This document shows, piece after piece, positions 43,991-51,302 of a stretch of DNA of 64,000 nt. This DNA is from an uncultured Holophagaceae bacterium (GTDB taxonomy: Bacteria > Acidobacteriota > Holophagae > Holophagales > Holophagaceae), in assembly GCA_903857495.1 (NCBI GenBank), contig CAIOFF010000017.1, forward strand, positions 1 to 64,000, given 5' to 3'. The notes below the pieces were generated by a model. That model ran no database searches and was not told the origin of the DNA. It was given only the letters and a program-made list of their open reading frames with translations. How positions within the stretch are numbered: the stretch's first letter is position 1; every line of letters begins with the position of its first letter. The position numbers and the translations under genes are program-made.

Positions 43991-44208
43991 TCGGAGGTTC
44001 GAATCCTCTCGCCCGCAAGGGGTTGGCCCGCTCTCTGTATCCAGCGCCGTCCCACCAGGGCAGTGACTCGAACCGCACCCGGCTGCGCCGTGTGCCGGCC
44101 TGCTTCGGCGTGCCAGAGGCTCCGACTCCGCGATTGAGCGGAGCGAAGAGCGGGAGGACAGCGCCGGGCGCTGTCCGTCAGGCGGAGGGCACGCCTCGGG
44201 CAGTCCAC
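43991..44208. repeat. tRNA-associated structured repeat, unit 2 (218 bp)
   Basis: It begins with a T-arm copy identical to tRNA-Pro over 24 bases, and shares the roughly 118-bp core of unit 1. Its matching hairpin is GGCGTGCC (44107-44114) with GGCACGCC (44188-44195); compared with unit 1 three neighbouring base pairs have changed on both sides, keeping the stem. Here the movable segment (44116-44187) sits inside the hairpin loop and is inverted relative to unit 1. It ends with the stem GGACAGCGCC/GGCGCTGTCC. Confidence 0.8.
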
Positions 44209-44352
<144 letters not shown>

Positions 44353-44394
44353 CGAAGGTTTGACTGTACTCGAATCCCCGGGGGGGGTCCAGTG

Positions 44395-44790
44395 CTACTC
44401 CGCTTCGAGGCCGAGGCGGACCCGCTCCTGGTGGCGGGTTTCCAGCAGGAGCAGGGCCCGTCGGAGGGGATCGGGATCCTGGGGCAGGGTCGGGGTGGGG
44501 ACCGGAGGATCACAGGGCACGATCTGGATGCCGCGGAGGGACAGGCGCAGGGCGCGGTGGATGCGGTCCCGCATCTGGGGCCAGACGGCGAGGGAGGCCT
44601 CGCGCAAGGCGGCGATCCGGGTGAGCTCCCAGCAGCCGATGACGAGGACCTCCCGCTCCACCCGCAGGAGGCGGGTGCGGTCGGCCAGGGCAGGGCCCAT
44701 GACGAAACGCCAGGCCTGCCGGAGGCGGGCCTCGGCCAGCTGGTTCGGTTTCCGGGCCCCCACGGGGACCAGGCGCGGGGCGGCTCTCAC
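44395..44790 (-). CDS. DUF721/DciA-like protein
   Basis: A 131-residue protein. The segment ARLRQAWRFVMGPALADRTRLLRVEREVLVIGCWELTRIAALREASLAVWPQMRDRI has the shape of DUF721/DciA: a W-x5-G-x-A-x2-T motif, then strands and helices of the KH-like fold. DciA helps load or operate the replicative helicase DnaB in bacteria that lack DnaC. The GTG start at 44790 overlaps the CoA-transferase stop (GTGA). A longer frame exists upstream but is antisense-like noise within the CoA-transferase gene. The call rests on one motif region, so moderate confidence. Confidence 0.6.
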   Translation of the reverse strand: MRAAPRLVPVGARKPNQLAEARLRQAWRFVMGPALADRTRLLRVEREVLVIGCWELTRIAALREASLAVWPQMRDRIHRALRLSLRGIQIVPCDPPVPTPTLPQDPDPLRRALLLLETRHQERVRLGLEAE

Positions 44791-45905
44791 GGCTTCCGCC
44801 GCGGCGGGGGCAGGGGTGCGCAGGCCCGCTCCCCATTCAGGAGGATGGGCGAGGCCAGGGTGGGGACCATGGTGTGGGTGTCGGAGTCGAAGAGGGGCTG
44901 CAGCAGGTTGTGCAGCTCGCCGCCCTTGCGGAAGAGCACCTCGTCCACGCTGCGGACCGGGCTGGCGGGGATGGCGTTGGCGGCGCACATCTCCAGCACT
45001 TCGACCACGGTGCTGCCCTGGGTGCGCGCTTCGATGAGGGCCACGAGCTCTACCCGGTCCCGCACCCGGCCGCGGTTCTTGCGCCAGTCTGGCCGGGTCT
45101 CCAGGTCGAGGTCCAGCCACATGGCCAGCACCTCAAACTGCCGGTCGCTGCCGATGCCGATGGCCACGTCCCCGTCACTGCAGCGGAAGGACTGGTAGGG
45201 CACGATCTGGGGATGGGCGTTGCCCCAGCGCTGCGGAGGTTCGCCGGTCATCAGCGAGCCGGCGGCGACGTTCACCAGGCCTGCCAGGGCCGCCTCCATG
45301 AGCGGCACCTCGATGTGGATGGCCTCGCCGGTGCGCTCGCGGTGGAGCAGGGCCGCCTGGATGCCGTTGGCGCAGTAGAGGCCCGCCAGCACATCGACCA
45401 GGGCCACGCCCACCTTCATGGGCCGACCCTCGGGCTCGCCGGTGATGTCCATCCAGCCGCTCTCCGCCTGGATGATGAAGTCGTAGCCGGCCCGGCGGGA
45501 GGCAGTCACGTCGGAGGCGAAGCCGCGCACCGAGGCCAGGATCAGCTTAGGAAACTTCGCGTGGAGCCGCTTCCAGCCCAGGCCCAGGCGGTCCGCGCTG
45601 TCCGAGCGGAAGTTCTCCACCAGCACGTCGGCGTCCTTCAGCAACTCGAAGAGGACCTCGCGGCCTTCGTCGGAGTGGAGGTCGATGGTGCGGCTGACCT
45701 TGCCCCGGTTGGCGCAGCGGAAGTAGGCGCTCTCGCCTTCCTCACCATCTTCGAAGGGAGGCCCCCAGCCCCGGGTGGGGTCGCCGCCTGGCGGCTCCAG
45801 CTTCTGCACCTCAGCCCCGAAGTCCGCCAGCAGCTGCGTGGCGAAGGGACCCGCCAGCACGCAGGACAGGTCCACGACCCGGAAGTGGGAAAGGGGATTG
45901 AGCAT
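44787..45905 (-). CDS. CaiB/BaiF-type CoA-transferase
   Basis: A 372-residue class III CoA-transferase that moves CoA between carboxylic acids. The opening FRVVDLSCVLAGPFATQLLADFGAEVQKLEPPGGDPTRGWGPP and the GVALVDVLAGLYCANGIQAAL segment with the catalytic Asp (near residue 169) are typical. The substrate cannot be told from context. The ATG at 45905 follows GGAG. It overlaps the small DciA-like gene at its end and follows DUF4403 on the same strand. Confidence 0.9.
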   Translation of the reverse strand: MLNPLSHFRVVDLSCVLAGPFATQLLADFGAEVQKLEPPGGDPTRGWGPPFEDGEEGESAYFRCANRGKVSRTIDLHSDEGREVLFELLKDADVLVENFRSDSADRLGLGWKRLHAKFPKLILASVRGFASDVTASRRAGYDFIIQAESGWMDITGEPEGRPMKVGVALVDVLAGLYCANGIQAALLHRERTGEAIHIEVPLMEAALAGLVNVAAGSLMTGEPPQRWGNAHPQIVPYQSFRCSDGDVAIGIGSDRQFEVLAMWLDLDLETRPDWRKNRGRVRDRVELVALIEARTQGSTVVEVLEMCAANAIPASPVRSVDEVLFRKGGELHNLLQPLFDSDTHTMVPTLASPILLNGERACAPLPPPRRKP

Positions 45906-45924
45906 CGGGATCTCCGGCTCCAGC

Positions 45925-47289
45925 CTACTTCATGTCCACCTGGACATCGCCCTCCAGGTAGGCCTGGGACTTGAAGGCCTCGGGCCCCGTGGTCAGCGCC
46001 GCGACCTTGAAGGCCTTCAGGCTGCCGCTGAGCATGAGGTTAGGCGCCAGGGGGCGGTTGAGGCCGGCCTGGACGGCCTCCCGCAGGCCCTGGAACTGCT
46101 GGTCCATGAGGAAGTGGGCCTTCTCCACCAGCAGCTTCTGCAGGCCCGAGTGGTTGAGCCAGACGCCCATGCGGGTCAGCCAGCTCTGGCTGTCCAGGGT
46201 GAAGTCCAGGTCGGCCAGACGCAGGGAGCTGGTGGCCGGGTCGGAGATGGGCCGTCCCGCGAGGGTCACCTTGCCTGTGACGCGCCCCTTGACGCCGATC
46301 TCCAGCAGGGCCCGGCCCTGGTCCCCCCAGACGCGAGCTGACGTGATCTCGAAGCGGCCCTTGTCCGTGTCGAAGGTCTTGCCCACCACCTCCGCGATCA
46401 GCTGCTGCGTGGCGTGGAGGTAGGAGAGCTCCGCCTCGACCCGGAGCCGGAACCCGGGCCTGGGGCTGGTGTTCAGCTCGAGGTCCGGCAGCGGCGTGGT
46501 CACGACCACGGGCTTCGCCCCCAGTACCAGCCGGGGCAGGGCCTCGATCTCCGGAGTGATGACCAGGGTCCGGCCCTGGGTGACCAGCGGGGCGATGCGG
46601 ATGCGCCGGGGCTGGAACAGCAGGTAGAGGTCCTTCCGCAGCTCGATGGGCTGGCTGAAGAGGTTCCACGCTTCCTGGGCCTTCTGGCGGGCGAGGGCGT
46701 TCTCGCGAACCAGCTGGGCCAGGGCTTCCGTGCCCGCCGCGAGGTTGTCCTTCATGCCGGCGGTCACCTGGTTCGTGATGTCGAAGCCGAGGAAGGTGAT
46801 CTCGCAGGTGTTCAGGGGAGTCACCTCGAAGGCCGTCTGGCGCAGGGCCACGCCCCAGCCCGGGAGGATCCCGAGCTCGGTCTTGAGGTCCAGCAGCACC
46901 CGGCGGGGCGGCTCCGGGCTGCGCCCGCAGGACCCCATCACGGTGTAGTGGTTGCCCAGGGTCCGCAGGCCCACATCCATGCCGAAATTGGCCACCATGC
47001 GCAGCGAGAGCTGGGCGTCCTTCATCTGCACCTGCAGCGGCTCCCGGATCAGGTTGAAGCGGAAGTAGGCCCGAGGCTTGCCCTTGATCTCCGCCCAGGT
47101 CTCGATGTTGGGCGGCGAGAGGGGCACCTGAGCCTCGACCTGTCTCAGCAGGGCGGACAGGTCCACCCGGATGGGCAGGGCCAGGCTGGAGGACTCAAGC
47201 TCCTCCACCAGCGCCGGCAGAGGCGGCGCCTGGGCCGCCAGGGGCAGCGCGAGCAGCAGCAGGATCGAGAGGCGGCGGGGGGAGCTCAT
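45925..47289 (-). CDS. DUF4403 family exported protein
   Basis: A 454-residue protein with a signal peptide (about residues 1-20, ending PLAAQA). The long beta-rich chain with repeated amphipathic strands and the LPIRVDLSALLRQVEAQVP start and the ITNQVTAGMKDNL/LFSQPIELRKDLYLLFQPRRIRIAPL middle fit DUF4403, whose members resemble envelope lipid-binding tubular proteins; the actual role is unknown. The ATG at 47289 follows GGGGGAG. It comes 16 bases after the bacilliredoxin gene and 19 bases before the CoA-transferase gene. Confidence 0.82.
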   Translation of the reverse strand: MSSPRRLSILLLLALPLAAQAPPLPALVEELESSSLALPIRVDLSALLRQVEAQVPLSPPNIETWAEIKGKPRAYFRFNLIREPLQVQMKDAQLSLRMVANFGMDVGLRTLGNHYTVMGSCGRSPEPPRRVLLDLKTELGILPGWGVALRQTAFEVTPLNTCEITFLGFDITNQVTAGMKDNLAAGTEALAQLVRENALARQKAQEAWNLFSQPIELRKDLYLLFQPRRIRIAPLVTQGRTLVITPEIEALPRLVLGAKPVVVTTPLPDLELNTSPRPGFRLRVEAELSYLHATQQLIAEVVGKTFDTDKGRFEITSARVWGDQGRALLEIGVKGRVTGKVTLAGRPISDPATSSLRLADLDFTLDSQSWLTRMGVWLNHSGLQKLLVEKAHFLMDQQFQGLREAVQAGLNRPLAPNLMLSGSLKAFKVAALTTGPEAFKSQAYLEGDVQVDMK

Positions 47290-47305
47290 GGACTCCCCCA
47301 AGTTA

Positions 47306-47728
47306 TCAGGCCAGAACCCGTTCGTAGGCCTTGCCCAGGGTAAGGGCGATCTCCTCGGGGCTGCGGCCCAGGAAATCCGAGCGCTGCATGAGGTGCAGCA
47401 GCTGGCCGTCCTTCAGGATGGCGGCCTGGGGGCTGGTGGGCAGGGCGCCCTCGAAGTAGTCCCGGGCCTGGGCCGTGGCCTCCTTCTCCATGCCCGCGAA
47501 GACCGTGACCAGCTGATCGAAGCGCAGACCCATGGTGCGCAGGGCCGCCACCACGCCCGGGCGGGCCCCGGCCGCCGCACAGCCGCACACACTGTTCACC
47601 AGCAGCAGCGTGGTGCCCGGCCGCTGCAGCGCCGCGTCCACCTGGGCTCCGTCCAGCAGCTGGCGGAAGCCCACCTGCGTGAGCTCCTCGCGCATGGGGG
47701 CGACCATTTCTTCGGGGTAGTTGGACAA
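47306..47728 (-). CDS. BrxA/BrxB-family bacilliredoxin (DUF1094)
   Basis: A 140-residue thioredoxin-fold protein. The active motif is Cys48-G-Cys50 in LLVNSVCGCAAAGARPG, as in BrxA/BrxB, which remove bacillithiol from oxidised proteins in Firmicutes. A similar thiol-disulfide role is likely, with the low-molecular thiol unknown. I chose the TTG at 47728 because GGAGG lies five bases before it and MSNYPEEMVAPMREELTQVGF then matches the usual family start; the frame continues upstream to 47761. Confidence 0.88.
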   Translation of the reverse strand: MSNYPEEMVAPMREELTQVGFRQLLDGAQVDAALQRPGTTLLLVNSVCGCAAAGARPGVVAALRTMGLRFDQLVTVFAGMEKEATAQARDYFEGALPTSPQAAILKDGQLLHLMQRSDFLGRSPEEIALTLGKAYERVLA

Positions 47729-47753
47729 AGCATCCTCCGTGGGGAGCCCAAAG

Positions 47754-47770
47754 TTTACCAATCAAGTCAA
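47754..47770 (-). promoter_or_regulatory. Candidate operator TTGAC-N7-GTAAA upstream of bacilliredoxin gene
   Basis: On the minus strand it reads TTGAC, seven bases, GTAAA and contains TGGTAAACT, which fits an extended -10 element 24 bases before the start codon. The block TTGGTAAACTTT is shared with the site before the Nfu gene, and CATAATCTTGAC with the site before the YyaL-type gene at 54261. Confidence 0.45.
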
Positions 47771-47825
47771 GATTATGGCCAGCCCCTCGGTCATGCGATC
47801 CTGGGGCGTATTTTCCGGAGCCGTC

Positions 47826-49601
47826 ATGAAGGACTTCTTCAAGAGTTTCTTTGCCAGCCTGCTGGCCATCATCCTTACGGGGGGGCTGGGGCTGCTGCTG
47901 CTGTTCGGGGTGCTGGCCGCGGTCGGCTCTTCGGGCAAGCCCACGGTGCCAGCCAAGGCCCTGCTGGTCTTCGACCTGGATACGAGCCTGACTGATGGCG
48001 AGCATGAGCCGGAGCCCAGCGAGGCCATCAGCGAGGCCATGGGTGGGGGCGGCAGCCACAGCCAGTCCCTGCCGACAGTCATCGAGGCCCTGGACCGGGC
48101 CGCAGGTGATGCCCGCATCACGGGCCTCTTCCTCACGGGCAACCTTCAGAGCGCCGGACCCGCCCAGCTGAAGGAGCTGCGGGAGGCGCTGCAGCGCTTC
48201 AAGGCCAAGAAGCCTGTCCTCGCCTACAACCTGAACTGGAGCAAGCGGGACTTCTACCTGGCCGCCGGGGCCACGACGGTCTTCATCAACCCCTTCGGCG
48301 AGATGGAGGTCAACGGCCTGGGCAGCGAGCCCATGTTCTTCGGCGAGGCCTTCAAGAAGTACGGGGTCGAGGTGCAGGTCACCCGGGTGGGCAAGTACAA
48401 GAGCGCCGTGGAGCCCTTCATCACGGACCGCATGAGCGAGCCCAACCGTGAGCAGGTGCAGAAGCTCCTCGGAGACATCTGGGGCGACTGGAAGGAGACC
48501 GTCGCCAAGGACCGCAAGAAGGCGCCCGCGGACCTGCAGGCCCTCGCCGATGAGCGGGGCGTGGTCGAGGCCGAGGAGGCCAAGCAGCTGGGCCTCGTGG
48601 ACCGCATCGCCCCCTACGACGAGGTGCTGGACGAGCTCAAGAAGCTGGCGGGCAAGCAGCCCAAGGACAAGGACTTCCCCCAGATCACCCTGGCCACCTA
48701 CGCGGGCATTCCGGGCGAAGCCAAGACGGGCAAGACCCGCATCGCCGTGGTGGTCGCGGAAGGCGAGATCGTGGATGGCGAGGGCAAGCCCAGCCAGGTG
48801 GGTGGGGAGCGGCTCAGCCGCGAGCTGCGCCGCCTGCGGCTGGATGACCGCATCAAGGCCATCGTCATGCGCGTGAACAGCCCCGGCGGCAGCGCCTCGG
48901 CCTCGGAGCTCATCCAGCGAGAAGTGGTGGTCACCCGCAAGCTCAAGCCGGTGGTGATCTCCATGGGCCACCTGGCGGCTTCCGGTGGCTACTGGATCAG
49001 CACCTACGGCGACCGCATCTTCGCGGAGCCCACCACCATCACGGGCTCCATCGGCGTGTTCGGGATGCTGCCCAATGTGAAGAAGCTCGCCAACGAGCAC
49101 GGCATCACCTGGGACAGCGTGCAGACCGCGAAGATGGCCAGCCTCGGGACCATGACCCGCCCCAAGACCGAGCTGGAGCTGGCCCGCATCCAGGGCATCG
49201 TGGATCACATCTACGAGCAGTTCATCGCCAAGGTGGCCGACAGCCGGAAGCTGAAGCGGGAGGCCGTCCACGAGATCGCCCAGGGCCGCGTCTGGTCCGG
49301 CCAGGAGGCCCTGAAGCTGGGCCTGGTGGACGAGCTGGGCGGGCTGGGCGACGCGGTGAAGCACGCCGCCAAGCTGGCCAAGGCCGAGGGTGATTTCTAT
49401 CTGGTCGGCCCCGAGCGGGAGCCCGACACCTTCCGCGAACTCCTCAAGAGTTTTGGCCAGGGCAAGCCCCGCAAGCTGACCAGGTCCGGTCCCGTGGAAC
49501 TGCTCACGGAGCGCTTGAAGGTCCAGCTCGAGCGGCTGTCAGCCCTGAACGATCCGCGCGGCGTCTACGCCCGGATGCCCTTCGAGATCGATATCAACTA
49601 G
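47826..49601 (+). CDS. sppA: Signal peptide peptidase SppA, long form
   Basis: A 591-residue inner-membrane protein with one N-terminal helix (residues 8-33) and two tandem peptidase-fold domains. The C-terminal nucleophile Ser386 in HLAASGGYW is present. In E. coli SppA the catalytic Lys comes from the N-terminal domain in a stretch like YYLASFANKIWLSP; here the aligned residues read FYLAAGATTVFINP, placing Thr151 at the Lys position. The rest of the domain, such as RVGKYKSAVEPFITDRMS, is well kept. The ATG at 47826 follows CCGGAG. Confidence 0.9.
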   Translation: MKDFFKSFFASLLAIILTGGLGLLLLFGVLAAVGSSGKPTVPAKALLVFDLDTSLTDGEHEPEPSEAISEAMGGGGSHSQSLPTVIEALDRAAGDARITGLFLTGNLQSAGPAQLKELREALQRFKAKKPVLAYNLNWSKRDFYLAAGATTVFINPFGEMEVNGLGSEPMFFGEAFKKYGVEVQVTRVGKYKSAVEPFITDRMSEPNREQVQKLLGDIWGDWKETVAKDRKKAPADLQALADERGVVEAEEAKQLGLVDRIAPYDEVLDELKKLAGKQPKDKDFPQITLATYAGIPGEAKTGKTRIAVVVAEGEIVDGEGKPSQVGGERLSRELRRLRLDDRIKAIVMRVNSPGGSASASELIQREVVVTRKLKPVVISMGHLAASGGYWISTYGDRIFAEPTTITGSIGVFGMLPNVKKLANEHGITWDSVQTAKMASLGTMTRPKTELELARIQGIVDHIYEQFIAKVADSRKLKREAVHEIAQGRVWSGQEALKLGLVDELGGLGDAVKHAAKLAKAEGDFYLVGPEREPDTFRELLKSFGQGKPRKLTRSGPVELLTERLKVQLERLSALNDPRGVYARMPFEIDIN

Positions 49602-50079
49602 TCCGCTTGAGGCTGAGTTCCAGCGTGAACTCGGCCACGGGCTCAAAGCCGCCGTCCGGAGTCCGGACGGCGGCTTGCATGTGCATGGGCTCCGTGATGC
49701 GCTCGGAGGTTTCCAGGGCCCGCTGGACCTGATCCCGGATGGCGACGCCTTCCTCGCAGATGAAGTAGACGTCCGATTCCGGGCGCTTGAGGAAGCTGGC
49801 CTGGAAGGCCTTGAAGACCAGCGAGACCCCGCCACCGGCGCGCCGGATGGCGTCCATGGCCAGCAGGCCTCCGGCGCAGTCGGCGCCGATGGCCAGGGCC
49901 CCGAAATACATGGACCCCAGGTGGTTCCGGGTCCAGCGCCGGAGCGGGATCCGGACCACGCAGCGGGTCTCGGACAGCTCCACCACGCTGGGCCGCACCG
50001 AGGCCAGCAGGGGGATCTTCAGCCAGCCGAAGAGCCGCATGCCGAAGGTCTGCTTGAAGCGCTCGAGGCGAGAGCCCAT
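49594..50079 (-). CDS. DUF4442 hotdog-fold protein
   Basis: A 161-residue protein with a hotdog thioesterase-like fold. The NHLGSMYFGALAIGADCAGGLLAMDAI helix region with its HLGSMYFGAL motif is typical of DUF4442. Likely substrates are acyl thioesters, but none can be named. It is convergent with sppA (the ends overlap by eight bases) and lies four bases after rimM, so it may be co-transcribed with the ribosomal genes. Confidence 0.82.
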   Translation of the reverse strand: MGSRLERFKQTFGMRLFGWLKIPLLASVRPSVVELSETRCVVRIPLRRWTRNHLGSMYFGALAIGADCAGGLLAMDAIRRAGGGVSLVFKAFQASFLKRPESDVYFICEEGVAIRDQVQRALETSERITEPMHMQAAVRTPDGGFEPVAEFTLELSLKRTS

Positions 50080-50083
50080 GGCC

Positions 50084-50635
50084 TCAGTCCTTGATCAGGT
50101 TCACGTCCAGCAGGCCCGGCGGGGGATCCAGGTCCAGCCGATGGTTCGGCAGGTCCAGGGTCCACCAGGCCTTGATGTAGGGGATGTCCCGCTGGCCGGT
50201 CCGGCCGGGCCGGAGGTCCTTCATGACGACCATGTCGTAGCCCGTGGGGGCCGGGTCCAGGCGGAGCACCTCGCCCACCTTGCGGTCGGCGACGAAGACC
50301 TCGCAGCCGACCCACTGGTGGCGGAAGCTCTCGCCCTCCTCCAGGGTGGCCTCGGCCTCGGGCATCCACAGCGACCAGCCTTTGAGGGCCTCTGCCGCCG
50401 TGCGGTCCGGCACGTCCGCGAAGGCCAGGCAGGGGCGCTCCTGGTGCCAGCGGAACAGGCGCAGGCTGACGCCCCGCGCGGGGGCAAGCGCTTCGGAACG
50501 CTCCAGGTCCTGGTGCGGGGGCGCCAGGATGAGCCCGGCCATGCCCTCCAGGCGCTCGGGGTTGTCCATGACCGCATGGAAGAGGAACTCACCCTTGAGT
50601 CCCTGGATCTTGGCAAGATGGCCTGCAAGCAGCAT
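50084..50635 (-). CDS. rimM: Ribosome maturation factor RimM
   Basis: A 183-residue protein that binds S19 and aids 30S head assembly. The opening LLAGHLAKIQGLKGEFLFH is a variant of the family GKIxxxHGLKGE start; the LWMPEAEATLEEGESFRHQWVGCEVF and the C-terminal PRC-barrel YIKAWWTLDLPNHRLDLDPPPGLLD fit the two-domain layout. It directly follows khpA (the KhpA stop adjoins its ATG). TrmD, its usual neighbour, is absent. Confidence 0.9.
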   Translation of the reverse strand: MLLAGHLAKIQGLKGEFLFHAVMDNPERLEGMAGLILAPPHQDLERSEALAPARGVSLRLFRWHQERPCLAFADVPDRTAAEALKGWSLWMPEAEATLEEGESFRHQWVGCEVFVADRKVGEVLRLDPAPTGYDMVVMKDLRPGRTGQRDIPYIKAWWTLDLPNHRLDLDPPPGLLDVNLIKD

Positions 50636-50890
50636 CTAGGCCTCCCGCTCGTCCTCGTCGTAGAGCTCCAGCTCCACCACCACGCCGGCTTTCTCGCCCG
50701 CAGCCTTGCAGAGGGTGCGCAAGGCCGAGATCATGCGGCCGTGCTTGCCGATGATGCGGCCGCGGTCCCGGGGATCGGCATAGACCAGCACATCGCGCCT
50801 GCGGCCCTCGCCCGCCACTTCGACGCGGAAGGCGTCCGGGTGGTCCAGCAGGGGGGTCAGCACATCTCGCAGGAAGGCTTCGAAGTCCAT
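50636..50890 (-). CDS. khpA: KH-domain RNA-binding protein
   Basis: An 84-residue KH protein with GRIIGKHGR (residues 44-52), the RNA-binding GxxG loop. KhpA-type proteins bind small RNAs and often pair with KhpB. The gene lies in its usual place between rpsP and rimM. The ATG at 50890 follows GGAG. Confidence 0.93.
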   Translation of the reverse strand: MDFEAFLRDVLTPLLDHPDAFRVEVAGEGRRRDVLVYADPRDRGRIIGKHGRMISALRTLCKAAGEKAGVVVELELYDEDEREA

Positions 50891-50920
50891 GGTCGCTCCA
50901 GGGGAGGCGCGAAGAACAAA

Positions 50921-50946
50921 GAAAGCCGGACCTGCGCCCGGCTTTC
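50921..50946 (-). terminator. Hairpin between rpsP and khpA
   Basis: GAAAGCCGG and CCGGCTTTC are perfect 9-bp arms around an 8-base loop. On the minus strand the stem is followed by TTTGTTC, a short T-rich run. It lies 16 bases after the rpsP stop and so could act as an attenuator that makes rpsP mRNA more abundant than the downstream genes. Confidence 0.75.
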
Positions 50947-50962
50947 GCGATACGAATTCGGG

Positions 50963-51205
50963 CTACAGGACCTGGTTCTTCTTGAACAGGTCGAGCACGG
51001 TCTTGGAGGGCTGAGCGCCCTTCTGGAGCCAGGACTTGGCCTTCTCCACGTCGATCCGCACCGCCTCGCCGGTGCCGGCGATGGGGTTCACGAAGCCGAG
51101 CACCTCGAGGGCCTGGCCCGTCGGGATGCGGTCGTTCTCGGAGACGACGATGTGGTAGAACGGGCGCTTCTTGGCACCATTGCGAGCAAGTCGGATCGAA
51201 AGCAT
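50963..51205 (-). CDS. rpsP: 30S ribosomal protein S16
   Basis: An 80-residue ribosomal protein. The start MLSIRLARNGAKKRPFYHIVVSENDRIPTGQALEVLGF is unmistakable. It lies first in the run rpsP-khpA-rimM. A promoter with -35 TTGGGA and -10 TACACT is visible upstream, giving a short leader. Confidence 0.97.
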   Translation of the reverse strand: MLSIRLARNGAKKRPFYHIVVSENDRIPTGQALEVLGFVNPIAGTGEAVRIDVEKAKSWLQKGAQPSKTVLDLFKKNQVL

Positions 51206-51225
51206 GGGTACTCCCTGAGCAGGAA

Positions 51226-51254
51226 AGTGTAGCGCGGAAGGGTCCAAGTCCCAA
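51226..51254 (-). promoter_or_regulatory. Promoter of rpsP
   Basis: On the minus strand TTGGGA (-35), a 17-base spacer and TACACT (-10) lie 21 bases upstream of the rpsP start codon. Spacing is ideal and both hexamers match well, so rpsP probably has its own promoter apart from the TPR gene and ffh. Confidence 0.65.
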
Positions 51255-51302
51255 GCCCTAATTGGTGTTCCCACGGAAACCGGCGGCTGCCAAAAGGGGG
51301 CG

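Noticed and set aside
43778-44208. CRISPR array or integron attC array
   Set aside because: The units are over 200 bp with two and a half copies and no short regular spacers, and no GTTRRRY/RYYYAAC pairs or integrase or cas genes are present.
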